NCBI GenBank assembly: GCA_964575095.1
Contig: CAZNPA010000004.1
Coordinates: forward strand, 62,001 to 126,000
Source: CAZNPA01 sp964575095
Lineage (GTDB): Bacteria; Pseudomonadota; Alphaproteobacteria; Rickettsiales; SXRF01
Reading direction: 5' to 3'
DNA: 64,000 bases
The stretch's first letter is position 1, and every line of letters begins with the position of its first letter. Positions 41,939 through 50,461 of the stretch are shown here, piece by piece. Both the position numbers and the translations under genes were made by a program. The notes beneath the pieces are model-generated. The model was given only the letters and a program-made list of their open reading frames with translations, was not told the origin of the DNA and searched no databases.

Positions 41939-44710
41939 ATGCCCTTAAGTTGGAATGAGATTCGCGCTCGTGCTGCCCGCTTTGCCGAGGAGTGGAAGGA
42001 TGCACATTATGAAAAAGGGCAGACGCAGACCTTTTATAATGAATTCTTCGAGGTGTTCGGCCGGAGGCGCCGTGATGTTGCCGTGTATGAGGAAAAGGTC
42101 AAAAAGCTGAACAATACTCAGGGCTTTATTGACCTGTTCTGGCCGGGGCAGTTGCTGATCGAGCAGAAATCCGCAGGCCGCAGCCTTGCCGATGCCCGCG
42201 TGCAGGCGACCGATTATTTTCTGAACATTAAAGAGCAGGAAAAACCGCGCTATATTCTGCTATCGGATTTTCAGACGTTCGAGATAATCGACCTGGAAAC
42301 ACGGGATGAACACCATTTCCGGCTATCCGAACTGCCGGAAAAAGCCCGGCTGTTCGATTTCGTCGCCGGGTATCACCAGCAGCAATATAAAGACCAAGAC
42401 CCGGCCAACATCGAAGCCGCCAGCCTGATGAGCAACCTACATCTGCGGCTGGAGGAAAGTGGCTACACCGGCGCCGATCTGGAACGGCTGCTGGTGCGCG
42501 TGATGTTCTGCCTATTTGCCGATGACACGGGTATTTTCGAGCCGGACAGTTTCTTGCGCTATGTGGAAGATAAAACCAGCGAGGATGGCACCGATCTCGG
42601 TTCCCGCCTGATCCACCTGTTTCAAATCCTCGATACGCCAGTGGAGAAGCGCCAGAAAACACTGGACGAAGACCTTGCTCGCTTCCCCTACGTCAACGGC
42701 CAGCTATTCGCCGACCGCATCGACCTACCAAGTTTTGATGCGCCCATGCGCGTGGCACTGCTGCAATGCTGCTATTTCAACTGGAGCAAGGTATCGCCGG
42801 CACTGTTCGGATCACTGTTCCAGACGGTGATGCTGCCGGAAGAGCAACGTAAAGGCGGCGCTCACTATACCAGCGAGCGCAACATCCTCAAAACCATCCA
42901 TCCATTATTCCTCGATGATCTGCGGGAAGAATTTGAGAAAATACGCGACAGCAAATCTACCCAACGGCGCGCGCAGCTGGAAAAGTTTCATACCAAGCTC
43001 GGTACACTGACATTCTTTGATCCGGCCTGCGGCTGCGGAAACTTCCTGATTCTGGCGTACCGCGAGCTGCGCTTGCTAGAAATTGAGGTGTTGGAGGCAC
43101 TGCATCCTCGGCGGCAGCTGGAACTGGATGTAAAAACGCTCTCAAAAATAGACGTCGATCAATTCTACGGCATAGAGATCGAGGAATTCCCCGTACGCAT
43201 CGCCGAGGCTGCCATGTGGCTGGTGGATCACCAGATGAACATGCGCCTGTCGGAAGCGTTCGGTCAGTCTTTTGTGCGTCTGCCGCTCAAAAAATCCGCG
43301 CATATCACGCACGGCAATGCCCTGACGTTAGACTGGAAGACCGTCATCGCCCCCGAAAAATTGAGCTATATGTTGGGGAATCCGCCGTTTATTGGGCATC
43401 AGTATCGCTCAGACGCACAGATGGAAGATATGCGGCGTGTTTGGGGTAATAAAGGTAAAGTAAATAGGCTGGATTATGTAACCGCATGGTATTGGAAAGC
43501 AGCGGAATATATCCAAAGCACACGCATCAAAGTGGCATTCGTTTCCACCAACTCCATCACGCAAGGCGAACAAATGGAGATTTTGTGGCAACCGATGCTC
43601 TCACATTTCGGCATACGCATCCATTTCGCTCACCGTACCTTCAAATGGACGATAGACGAGAAAAAAGCCAAAGGAATGAGGATAGCGGCTGTTCACGCAG
43701 TTATTGTTGGCTTTGCAGCGTATGATACCGACACCAAATATCTCTTTGACTATGAAACGCCCATCGCTGATCCGCACAGATTAGTTGCAAAAAACATCAA
43801 TGGCTATTTGGCAGATGCACCCGACGTATTTCTACCATCTAGAACAAAATCACGACCAGAACTTCCTAAAATAACGAAAGGCAGTCAGGCCACAGATGGC
43901 GGACATCTATTATTATCAGACCAAGAGAAAAAAGAATTACTGAGCACTGAACCGGAGGCTTCAAAATGGATAAGAAGATTTATAGGAGCAGATGAATTAA
44001 TTTATGATGTAAATCGTTGGTGCTTGTGGCTTAAAGAGATTCCACCGGAAGAATTGAGACGGTTGCCTCTCGTTTGTGATAGAGTCAAAAAGGTGCGCGA
44101 AGAAAGACTTAAAAGTCCTACTAAGAGCGTTAAAGATTATGCAAATTATCCATCGCTGTTTACGCAAGATAGACAGCCAAGCGTAGACTATTTAGCTATC
44201 CCAAGACATTCCTCTGAAAACAGAGTTTATGTCCCGATGCGCTTCTTTTCAAAAGATGTCATCGCTGGCGATGCCGCCCTAATTATACCAGGCGCTCAAC
44301 TCCTTCATTTTGCAATACTGACCTCTGCCATGCACATGGTTTGGATGAAAGAAACGTGCGGAAGATTGGAAAGTAGGTATAGATATTCTTCAGCCGTGTA
44401 CGATAACTTCCCCTGGCCACCAAATCCCACGCCCGCACAGGTGAAAGCCATTGAGGAAAAGGCGCAGGCCGTGCTTGACGCACGCGCGCAATTCCCCAGC
44501 AATACGCTGGCCGATCTCTACGATCCGCTCACCATGCCGCCCCCTTTGCTTAAAGCGCACCAGGCGCTCGATAAAGCCGTAGACGCCGCCTATCGCAAGC
44601 AACCCTTCGCCTCCGAGCGTGAACGCATCGAATATCTATTCGACCTCTACCAAAAACTCACTGCTCCACTGATCGCGGCGCCGGTTAAGAAACGCGCCAA
44701 GAAATCGTGA
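41939..44710 (+). CDS. MmeI-like type IIL restriction-modification enzyme
   Basis: A 923-aa single-chain enzyme. The N-terminal nuclease has the MmeI signature Asp65-x9-Glu75-x-Lys77 (GFIDLFWPGQLLIEQKSAG). A helical spacer follows (about 150-320), then a gamma-class adenine methyltransferase with motif I FFDPACGCGNFLI (359 onward) and motif IV GNPPF (480-484). Target recognition and C-terminal helical domains close the protein (SRYRYSSAVYDNFPWP is the typical TRD exit). In this family methylation of one strand protects the host and cleavage occurs at a fixed distance from the site. Both active sites look intact. The recognition sequence cannot be read off. The next gene overlaps it by 4 bases (GTGA). 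Confidence 0.92.
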   Translation: MPLSWNEIRARAARFAEEWKDAHYEKGQTQTFYNEFFEVFGRRRRDVAVYEEKVKKLNNTQGFIDLFWPGQLLIEQKSAGRSLADARVQATDYFLNIKEQEKPRYILLSDFQTFEIIDLETRDEHHFRLSELPEKARLFDFVAGYHQQQYKDQDPANIEAASLMSNLHLRLEESGYTGADLERLLVRVMFCLFADDTGIFEPDSFLRYVEDKTSEDGTDLGSRLIHLFQILDTPVEKRQKTLDEDLARFPYVNGQLFADRIDLPSFDAPMRVALLQCCYFNWSKVSPALFGSLFQTVMLPEEQRKGGAHYTSERNILKTIHPLFLDDLREEFEKIRDSKSTQRRAQLEKFHTKLGTLTFFDPACGCGNFLILAYRELRLLEIEVLEALHPRRQLELDVKTLSKIDVDQFYGIEIEEFPVRIAEAAMWLVDHQMNMRLSEAFGQSFVRLPLKKSAHITHGNALTLDWKTVIAPEKLSYMLGNPPFIGHQYRSDAQMEDMRRVWGNKGKVNRLDYVTAWYWKAAEYIQSTRIKVAFVSTNSITQGEQMEILWQPMLSHFGIRIHFAHRTFKWTIDEKKAKGMRIAAVHAVIVGFAAYDTDTKYLFDYETPIADPHRLVAKNINGYLADAPDVFLPSRTKSRPELPKITKGSQATDGGHLLLSDQEKKELLSTEPEASKWIRRFIGADELIYDVNRWCLWLKEIPPEELRRLPLVCDRVKKVREERLKSPTKSVKDYANYPSLFTQDRQPSVDYLAIPRHSSENRVYVPMRFFSKDVIAGDAALIIPGAQLLHFAILTSAMHMVWMKETCGRLESRYRYSSAVYDNFPWPPNPTPAQVKAIEEKAQAVLDARAQFPSNTLADLYDPLTMPPPLLKAHQALDKAVDAAYRKQPFASERERIEYLFDLYQKLTAPLIAAPVKKRAKKS

Positions 44711-45621
44711 TCACCATCAATTACTACAATGATGTACGACAGCAGGCAGTGGATTATTCCTTTGAGCATTTGACGCATTATACAAAAACATTGGATGGAC
44801 TGATTTCCGTATTGAAAACCGGTTTGGCAAAAACAGTTTGCCCGCGTTCTGTTCTCACTGATTTGCAGTACCCGGATTTCTTCAATCGCCTGGGCTATAC
44901 CTGCTTAACGGAATTGCCATTCAAATACACTCATTCCCATAGAGAGAAATACGGCCACTTTGGCGTTGTTTTAACGCGAAAGTGGGCGCTGGATCGTAAC
45001 TTTCAGCCAGTTATTTACATACCGCGCACCGGCAGCATTTATCTGCACGCGAAGGACATGCTGCTGCGGTTCAGGAATAAGATAGAAAAGCGCTTCCTGC
45101 GCGAATGGTTGTCCAGCCGCGAGCAAACAGTTTTTCCCTTATCGGATGCCGATAAAATTCAATATTCGAATGACTATAAGGAGTACTTCTTTCGCGCATA
45201 TAAAGGACTGCTTGCTTTTAACCCCATTAAAACTCTGCTTAATTATCTGGAATACGATGAACTGCGTTGCGAAATGGAGTGGCGCAGCATTGTAGAATTA
45301 TTTCCCTATGACACGGAGGAAAAAGTAGAACAGCTGAACGTGGCCATTGAAGAGACATCGTTCGAAAAAGACGGCTGGCTACATGTAATAAAAACCTCTC
45401 CTCCACATGCGCAGGATGCTTACGGACTTATGCAGACAGGAAGAATTATGCAATTTGAACCACAAGACGTAGTGGAGATTATTTGTCCTAAATCTTCTGT
45501 TAGGGAACTACGAAAAAAAATGCCTGATGCGTTCAAGGAATGCAGAATCAGGCGGCATTATCCGAAGCTACGAAGCCACATCTCCAGCTTCCTGGTCGCC
45601 ATCACGTCATCGAAATTATAA
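44707..45621 (+). CDS. AbiGi-like abortive infection family protein
   Basis: A 304-aa protein. The N-terminal half follows the AbiGi pattern: LTHYTKTLDGLISVLKTGL, TCLTELPFKYTHSHREKYGHFGVVLTRKWALDRNFQPVIY. In lactococci AbiGi is the partner of the AbiGii nucleotidyltransferase toxin, but no AbiGii is seen here. Start is GTG 44707 overlapping the stop of the restriction-modification gene, so translation is coupled and the product is probably made in proportion to that enzyme. The 3' end overlaps the convergent nuclease gene by 64 bases. DUF2971-type proteins are an alternative family. Confidence 0.65.
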   Translation: MITINYYNDVRQQAVDYSFEHLTHYTKTLDGLISVLKTGLAKTVCPRSVLTDLQYPDFFNRLGYTCLTELPFKYTHSHREKYGHFGVVLTRKWALDRNFQPVIYIPRTGSIYLHAKDMLLRFRNKIEKRFLREWLSSREQTVFPLSDADKIQYSNDYKEYFFRAYKGLLAFNPIKTLLNYLEYDELRCEMEWRSIVELFPYDTEEKVEQLNVAIEETSFEKDGWLHVIKTSPPHAQDAYGLMQTGRIMQFEPQDVVEIICPKSSVRELRKKMPDAFKECRIRRHYPKLRSHISSFLVAITSSKL

Positions 45622-46988
45622 GTGAGGATATTGCGCTTCATGCGCTCGCGGTCGGCAGGCACCAACGTCAGCAGGAAATTTACATACTGCACCACTGACC
45701 ATTGCGATCCGGAATCGTCATCGTCCCACTGGAAATTTACCAGTTTCGGGTGCTTGCAGATGTATTTCAGGCCGTAGCTCGCCACCGGCAGCACCAGGCA
45801 GTCCTTTATCACCTCCAGCAAGTCGAATAGCGGTGAGGCATCGCCCAGCAGCCAGGCGACGGTGGGATGCTCGCGCATCTCATAGCGGTCGGCATAGGCC
45901 TCGATCTTCTGGCGCTCGAAGCCGGAGAAATGCGCCAGCACCAAATCGGGATAGACGCGATGGTATTCCTCCATTTTGGCAAGGAATGCCTCCCAGCCTT
46001 GCCGATCATGGCTGTCGGCATCCGTCCACACATATTCGAAACAGCCGCCATCGTAGGGCGGCTTGAGGAAGCCCCACAGATAGACATGCTCCTGGCCGGA
46101 TTCGGTCAACGGGTTGGTCTCGATGTCGAAATGCACCCAGCTGCCGCCCGGCAGCGTCACCGGCTTGAGCTGGTGGATGCTGTCATCGAAATAGGTCTTT
46201 GCCTGCAGCACGGCGCGCTGCTTCTTTTCCAAGCCTTTCAGGAAAGGCACGTCGGCAATAACGGCCGGATCAGCGTCGGCCAGCTTGCGGATGGTGTCGA
46301 TGCCCTGCTGTTCCAAGCCGGGCGCCGAGCGGGAATCAATGCCGTAAATCAGCGTCAATTCCCCTTTGGCTTCGAATTCCGGCTTGCACACGCCGTTATA
46401 GCCGCATGCCTTGCATTTGCTTTCGCTGTAGCGCACCGGCGGCGGTGTGGGCTGCGCCAGCGCCGCGCGCATGCCGGTCAGGAATTTCTCGACTTCTTTA
46501 TTGGCCTCGTCGCCGATCTCGGTCACTTCCCCGGTGCCGAGGAACACCAGTGCCGGGAGTGAACTGCCCAATAACTGGCGATAAATGCCGAGCTGAATCT
46601 GGATTTCTTTCTTTTCCTCGCTGCGCGCCAGCTTGGCGTCGGCGGGCTGATATTGGCCAGACTCATGCCGGATAAGAAAATCGGGAATGCCGACGATATC
46701 GTCCTTGCCCAGCTTACCCTGATAGATGATTTCTGCACCCGCCTGCATCAGCGCCTGCGTATGCTCCGGCGACACCGCCTCGACGACCTGATGCGCCTTT
46801 TCCAGCTGCCGTTTGACGTTCCATTCATGCCGGTTGCCCAGCGTGATCACCAGCTGGTCGAACTCGCCCGGCTCGATGGACTCATAGCCCTCCGGCGGGT
46901 GATTATCGAACCACGCGCGCCGTGGGCAATGTATCCATGATCTGGCATCGCTGGCGCGGATCATTTTTGTTCTGTCGATTGATTGCAT
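45558..46988 (-). CDS. TM0106-type RecB-like nuclease with RNase H-like domain
   Basis: A 476-aa protein. The N-terminal part is a Cas4/RecB-like PD-(D/E)XK nuclease: SWIHCPRRAWFDN, DIVGIPDFLIRHESGQYQPADAKLARSEEKKEIQIQLGIY (Asp, then Asp-x-Lys, then Gln-x3-Tyr), with cysteines SKCKACGYNGVCKPEF completing a possible iron-sulfur site with the first Cys. A helix-hairpin-helix part (about 225-265) leads to a YprB-like RNase H-fold 3'-5' exonuclease (WVHFDIETNPL, VLAHFSGFERQKIEAY, YNFDDVMATRKLEMW). Family function is unproven but such proteins are common in mobile elements. Met9 (46964) is a possible start. Confidence 0.88.
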   Translation of the reverse strand: MQSIDRTKMIRASDARSWIHCPRRAWFDNHPPEGYESIEPGEFDQLVITLGNRHEWNVKRQLEKAHQVVEAVSPEHTQALMQAGAEIIYQGKLGKDDIVGIPDFLIRHESGQYQPADAKLARSEEKKEIQIQLGIYRQLLGSSLPALVFLGTGEVTEIGDEANKEVEKFLTGMRAALAQPTPPPVRYSESKCKACGYNGVCKPEFEAKGELTLIYGIDSRSAPGLEQQGIDTIRKLADADPAVIADVPFLKGLEKKQRAVLQAKTYFDDSIHQLKPVTLPGGSWVHFDIETNPLTESGQEHVYLWGFLKPPYDGGCFEYVWTDADSHDRQGWEAFLAKMEEYHRVYPDLVLAHFSGFERQKIEAYADRYEMREHPTVAWLLGDASPLFDLLEVIKDCLVLPVASYGLKYICKHPKLVNFQWDDDDSGSQWSVVQYVNFLLTLVPADRERMKRNILTYNFDDVMATRKLEMWLRSFG

Positions 46989-47375
46989 ATGTCATATTGT
47001 TACCCCACCATGCATCTCAATGCAGCGTTTTCTTATACTTAGAAATCATACTCCACCATTTCGCCGCCCATTTCGTTTTTCAAAAGTGTCTTTCCCCATG
47101 TTTTCCGCGCTTTACAGTGAAAAAAGCGAAACGAAATGCAATATAGGATTCTGGCGCTAGCGGGATTCCGGGCGTTGCCTCCCCGTATAGCATTCGCGCC
47201 GGAAGGACCCAAAAGCCTAAGCTGCTGATAGTACGGCATTTCAGCTTAAAGTCGTTTCGCCGCCGCTCCGCCCGCTGTGTGCATGTCGGCGGGATTTGTG
47301 CATCATTTCAGCATTTTTGTGCATGATTTTGCCTGCGCGGTGCAATGACGAGGATAATCTGTGCATGAGGCATGT
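46989..47375. other. Non-coding gap in the element
   Basis: About 390 bases with no convincing gene. It contains scattered gtgcat motifs (near 47278-47368) and leads into the first TGACA module. Confidence 0.3.
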
Positions 47376-47418
47376 ACTGACAACACTGACACAATGGACA
47401 TAGTGTCAGTATTGTCAG
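47376..47418. repeat. TGACA palindromic module A
   Basis: Architecture CTGACA-N3-CTGACA-N12-TGTCAG-N3-TGTCAG; the arms 47377-47392 and 47403-47418 pair at 15 of 16 positions. It covers the stop codon of the small gene at 47415. Confidence 0.8.
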
Positions 47419-47747
47419 GGCGCTTCTGGCGGTGTGGTAATATGCGCGATGATGTGCGGATGATGATCATGTACCCATGCGTAAATCGCTTCGCGTAAGC
47501 CCCAGTGATTTGCCTCATCGAGTGACCACCCGCTATCGTGCTGCATGATGGCGGTGCGTTCGTGATACACCTCCTGATATTTCTCAAAATCATGGGGCGC
47601 AGGCACTGACACAGTTGACAGTATGGGTGCTGATTTATGAGAAACAGGCATGGCAGGCACTGACATTGTTGACATATTACGCATAGTGTCAGGACTGTCA
47701 GTGTTCGGGGAGGGGTTTTCTTTGAAGCGCCCAAGCCATTTACTCAT
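47415..47747 (-). CDS. Small hypothetical protein of the element
   Basis: A 110-aa protein starting at ATG 47747 (MSKWLGRFKENPSPN), with a GGGG site at proper distance; it overlaps the stop of the preceding primase-like gene by 8 bases. Its N-terminal half is low-complexity and encoded by TGACA module B and half-module D (SPDTMRNMSTMSVPAMP and ILSTVSVPAP). The C-terminal part (YHERTAIMQHDSGWSLDEANHWGLREAIYAWVHDHHP) looks folded, in the style of small proteins found behind island primases. Function unknown. A competing frame (47303-47734) is rejected. Confidence 0.6.
   Translation of the reverse strand: MSKWLGRFKENPSPNTDSPDTMRNMSTMSVPAMPVSHKSAPILSTVSVPAPHDFEKYQEVYHERTAIMQHDSGWSLDEANHWGLREAIYAWVHDHHPHIIAHITTPPEAP
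47606..47620. repeat. TGACA half-module D
   Basis: CTGACA-N3-TTGACA, equal to the left arm of the modules; the right arm is missing. Confidence 0.5.
47659..47702. repeat. TGACA palindromic module B
   Basis: ACTGACA-N3-TTGACA-N12-TGTCAG-N3-TGTCAGT, the same spacing as module A, and the N12 spacer also ends in catag. It lies inside the gene at 47415. Confidence 0.8.
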
Positions 47748-49938
47748 GACCATTACCCCATAGTTTCGGGTTGACCAGATATTCGGTTTTACCGCGTTGC
47801 CCGAAGCTGGGTTCCGTTACCACCTCGCGCAGCCATCCGGCATCAACCAGCACTTCGCATGCCGCCTGCGCCGCGTCTTTGTCAGTAAGAAAGCTCCACT
47901 GATGGCGATACACATCGCGCACGGTGAATGTATCTCCCAGCGCTTTCTTCTTAATGCGGCTGGCGAGGATGGTGGCGGCTTTGATGGGCATAGATTCCAC
48001 CAAGCCATAGACGCGCCGCGCATGGGATTCCAAATAGTCGCACCAGGCAGCGGCGCGTTCGGTTGCCTGCAGGCTGACCGCACCGCCCACATCGGCGCCG
48101 CTGGCCACGTCAATCAGGTGAAATATGAGCGACAGCGACGGCATGAGCTTTCGGTATTTGCCGAGATGCTCCGCCATCATCGGCTCCATCGCCGTGCCGC
48201 GCAGTTTTTCCACTTCCAGCTCGCGCAGCCAGTCGTAAAACAATTCCTGCGCATCCGGTGAATAGCGAAAAAACGGCGTGGAATCATTGTCCTTCGTTTC
48301 CGCGCCTGCCTTGATGAAATCCATTTCACTGAGCGCCTTATTAATCTCATAGGCACGGTTCTTGGCATCAGTGTCGGGATATTCATCCACCAGCGTCCAG
48401 TCCTTCGGCTCTTCGGGATAGACCAGCAGTTGAAAGCGCTGAAACATGCCGTCATTGGATTTGCGGCATTCGTTGAGGTAGGTTAGTAGTTTATCCGGCT
48501 GTATGCCGCCGAACACCGATACGCACATATTGGGCGTGAAGGTGGTGCCGCGTCCGATGCGGTCGCAGAAATAACTCTGCTTGCCGTTCCATGCCTCCAG
48601 GTAAAAACCGCGCTCCATCTCGCGGCCTTCTTTTTCCCAGCCGCTGATCAGCACCGTCAGCTCGTCACGATAGACCAGAATACCGCGCGGGTTTTCATTG
48701 AGCAGTTCGGTGAGCATTTCCGGCGTGGAATCATTGGTGCGGTAGCGGCGCAGGGTCGGTTCTTCCGGGTCTTTCATCTCGGCGAATTTATATTTGAGCG
48801 CTTCCTTCGCGTCGCTATCGAGGCTTTTCTTTTTCACCAGATGCGACATTTCCTTGCGGATGCCGTCGCGTTCCGCCTTGGACATTTCATTATCCGCCTC
48901 GAAATACGCATGTGCCTTTTCGTATTCCTCCAGCGCTCCGACCTCCAGCCGCATCATCGGCTTGAAGGCCTCCTGTATCGTGGGCGATTTGAGCAGGACG
49001 CTCGGCCTGGCGATGGCCGCGCCGAACAGGTTGGGGATCACTAGCCAGTCATCCTTGCGCTTGGGACGGATGCCGCAACCGGCGCCGATGATCGAGCCTG
49101 TCATGACCATAGCAGCACACGCCGCAATGTCGGGCGGGCATTGCAGCCGGTGGGCGAGATCGCCGATCCACGCCTGATATGCCTTGGGCAGAATGCCGAT
49201 GGGCAACGGCTCCACCGGCAGCAGCTGGTGCTTGATGAGTTTAGGTTCCGGCCAACCGCCATTGCCTGACACACTCGACATATTTGCCATAGCGTCAATA
49301 GTGTCAGGGGATGGTGAGTAATGTTTTGATTCCGCAATCAGCTTTTCCACAGGAGTGCGATCCCAGCCTTCCGCCAGCGCATCGGCGGCATCCCATCCGG
49401 CGGGTTTGTCTGCTGGTGGTGTCATAATGCGCACTTGATTATGCTGCGACAAAATCCGCGCGACAGCGTTGGCATATTTCTGCCCAGGCTCATCGTTGTC
49501 AGGCCAGATAATGATTTTCTGGTCGCGGATATGCGACCAATCGGCTTTATGTGCGGCATTGCTTCCTCCTGGCGAGGTAATGCAGACATGATCCGGCATA
49601 AGTTCCTGTGCCGCATCCGTGGCCGGTTCGCCTTCGCACACGATCACTGGCCGTTTGGAATACGCCGCCAGCTTTTCCATCCTGTAAAGCGGGCGCGGTT
49701 CGGGGAAGCCCTTCCACCGCCAGCCAGTGCCTTGTGCTGTCTGCCAATAGGTAAGCGGCAATATCTGTTTGCCGTCCTCCGTTTCAAAACGGCATATGTA
49801 CCCAAGCACCGCATCATTGCGATCACGATATACATATACCGCTGATGGTTTTCCCCATTTCGGATGGTGCATCGTATGCTCTGGCGCTTCATGCGGCGCT
49901 GGCATGATGCAGGTTTCGGCGGCGAGTGGTGCTGTCAT
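47740..49938 (-). CDS. Toprim-DUF3987 primase/helicase-like protein
   Basis: A 732-aa element replication protein. Start ATG 49938 overlaps the stop of the preceding gene (ATGA). Residues about 30-200 contain a Toprim nucleotidyl-transfer domain: RPVIVCEGEPATDAA (Glu) and IIIWPDNDEPGQKYA (Asp-x-Asp). The large remainder is DUF3987 (KAYQAWIGDLAHRLQCPPDIAACAAMVMTGSIIGAGCGI, RILVYRDELTVLISGWEKEGREMERGFYLEAWNGK), a RecA/helicase-like domain common in phage satellites and plasmids. Together with the 105-aa gene upstream it forms a split primase. A TGACA module lies within its coding sequence at 49266-49307. Confidence 0.88.
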   Translation of the reverse strand: MTAPLAAETCIMPAPHEAPEHTMHHPKWGKPSAVYVYRDRNDAVLGYICRFETEDGKQILPLTYWQTAQGTGWRWKGFPEPRPLYRMEKLAAYSKRPVIVCEGEPATDAAQELMPDHVCITSPGGSNAAHKADWSHIRDQKIIIWPDNDEPGQKYANAVARILSQHNQVRIMTPPADKPAGWDAADALAEGWDRTPVEKLIAESKHYSPSPDTIDAMANMSSVSGNGGWPEPKLIKHQLLPVEPLPIGILPKAYQAWIGDLAHRLQCPPDIAACAAMVMTGSIIGAGCGIRPKRKDDWLVIPNLFGAAIARPSVLLKSPTIQEAFKPMMRLEVGALEEYEKAHAYFEADNEMSKAERDGIRKEMSHLVKKKSLDSDAKEALKYKFAEMKDPEEPTLRRYRTNDSTPEMLTELLNENPRGILVYRDELTVLISGWEKEGREMERGFYLEAWNGKQSYFCDRIGRGTTFTPNMCVSVFGGIQPDKLLTYLNECRKSNDGMFQRFQLLVYPEEPKDWTLVDEYPDTDAKNRAYEINKALSEMDFIKAGAETKDNDSTPFFRYSPDAQELFYDWLRELEVEKLRGTAMEPMMAEHLGKYRKLMPSLSLIFHLIDVASGADVGGAVSLQATERAAAWCDYLESHARRVYGLVESMPIKAATILASRIKKKALGDTFTVRDVYRHQWSFLTDKDAAQAACEVLVDAGWLREVVTEPSFGQRGKTEYLVNPKLWGNGHE
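49266..49307. repeat. TGACA palindromic module C
   Basis: CTGACA-N3-TCGACA-N12-CGTCAA-N3-TGTCAG, with the same spacing and the same catag at the end of the N12 spacer as modules A and B, although it is embedded in the DUF3987 coding frame 1.6 kb away. Confidence 0.7.
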
Positions 49939-50252
49939 GATGGCACTCTCCCGCTCAAGCGCAGCTTTTCTATGAGCAGAAGCGCCGCCTTGTGCTGCGA
50001 CAAATTGTGCAGGTAGGCGCACAGGCTGATAATGTCCCCGCCCGCGTCGCCGGTGGCGAAATCGCACCAGCGGCCGGAGCGGATATTCACCTTGAAGCTC
50101 CCGGCGCGTATATCGCTGCGGCGCGGATTGCGGGCGACGTATTCGCTGCCCCATACTTTGCCGTCGGGCAGCCACTCACGCAGCAGCTCCCCGGCCAGCG
50201 GCATGATGTGGCTATTCAGCGCACGGTAGTTGAGGAAGAAGGGGCTAGGCAT
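49935..50252 (-). CDS. Primase N-terminal-like protein
   Basis: A 105-aa protein starting at ATG 50252 behind GGAGG. The pattern SEYVARNPRRSDIRAGSFKVNIRSGRWCDFATGDAGGDIISLCAYLHN is the region after the zinc finger in phage-type DNA primases (where single-stranded template binding occurs), but no CHC2 zinc ligands are visible. It is coupled to the Toprim-DUF3987 gene by a 4-base overlap and overlaps the HTH gene upstream by 8 bases. It probably supplies the template-binding part of a split primase. Confidence 0.75.
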   Translation of the reverse strand: MPSPFFLNYRALNSHIMPLAGELLREWLPDGKVWGSEYVARNPRRSDIRAGSFKVNIRSGRWCDFATGDAGGDIISLCAYLHNLSQHKAALLLIEKLRLSGRVPS

Positions 50253-50457
50253 GTGAGCCTCCATCGACGCGGTTCCTGGCGATGAATGCTTCGAGGTCGG
50301 CGCGGCGGTATTTCACCAGCCTGCCGACTTTCACATACGGCAGGGCATAGCGCTTGTTGCATTTCCACACGGCAAGTGTGTGGTAGGTGATGCCGAGAAA
50401 CCTGGCGGCCTCCTGGCCGCTCATTAATTGGTCTGATTCAATGGATGGTGATGACAT
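50245..50457 (-). CDS. AlpA-type helix-turn-helix regulator/excisionase
   Basis: A 70-aa winged-helix (HTH_17/MerR-like) protein: MSGQEAARFLGITYHTLAVWKCNKRYALPYVKVGRLVKYRRADLEAFIARN. In P4-like elements such AlpA proteins activate integrase or act as excisionase. It is the first gene of the replication cluster. Its ribosome site is in the right arm of an 11-bp inverted repeat directly upstream, so translation may be controlled by RNA structure. Confidence 0.9.
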   Translation of the reverse strand: MSSPSIESDQLMSGQEAARFLGITYHTLAVWKCNKRYALPYVKVGRLVKYRRADLEAFIARNRVDGGSHA

Positions 50458-50461
50458 AAGA

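Noticed and set aside
35353..45621. BREX, DISARM, Zorya or a classical type I system
   Set aside because: No PglZ, BrxC, DrmA/B, ZorA/B or HsdS/HsdR were seen; the methyltransferase is of the single-chain MmeI type.
47303..47734. Alternative 143-aa minus-strand frame
   Set aside because: Cys/Leu repeats come from reading the TGACA modules out of frame. The frame 47415-47747 has a better start, couples to the primase gene and ends in a folded-looking segment.
47376..49307. CRISPR array from the repeated TGACA modules
   Set aside because: Copies are too few, unevenly spaced, palindromic across their full length and partly inside coding frames; no cas genes are present.
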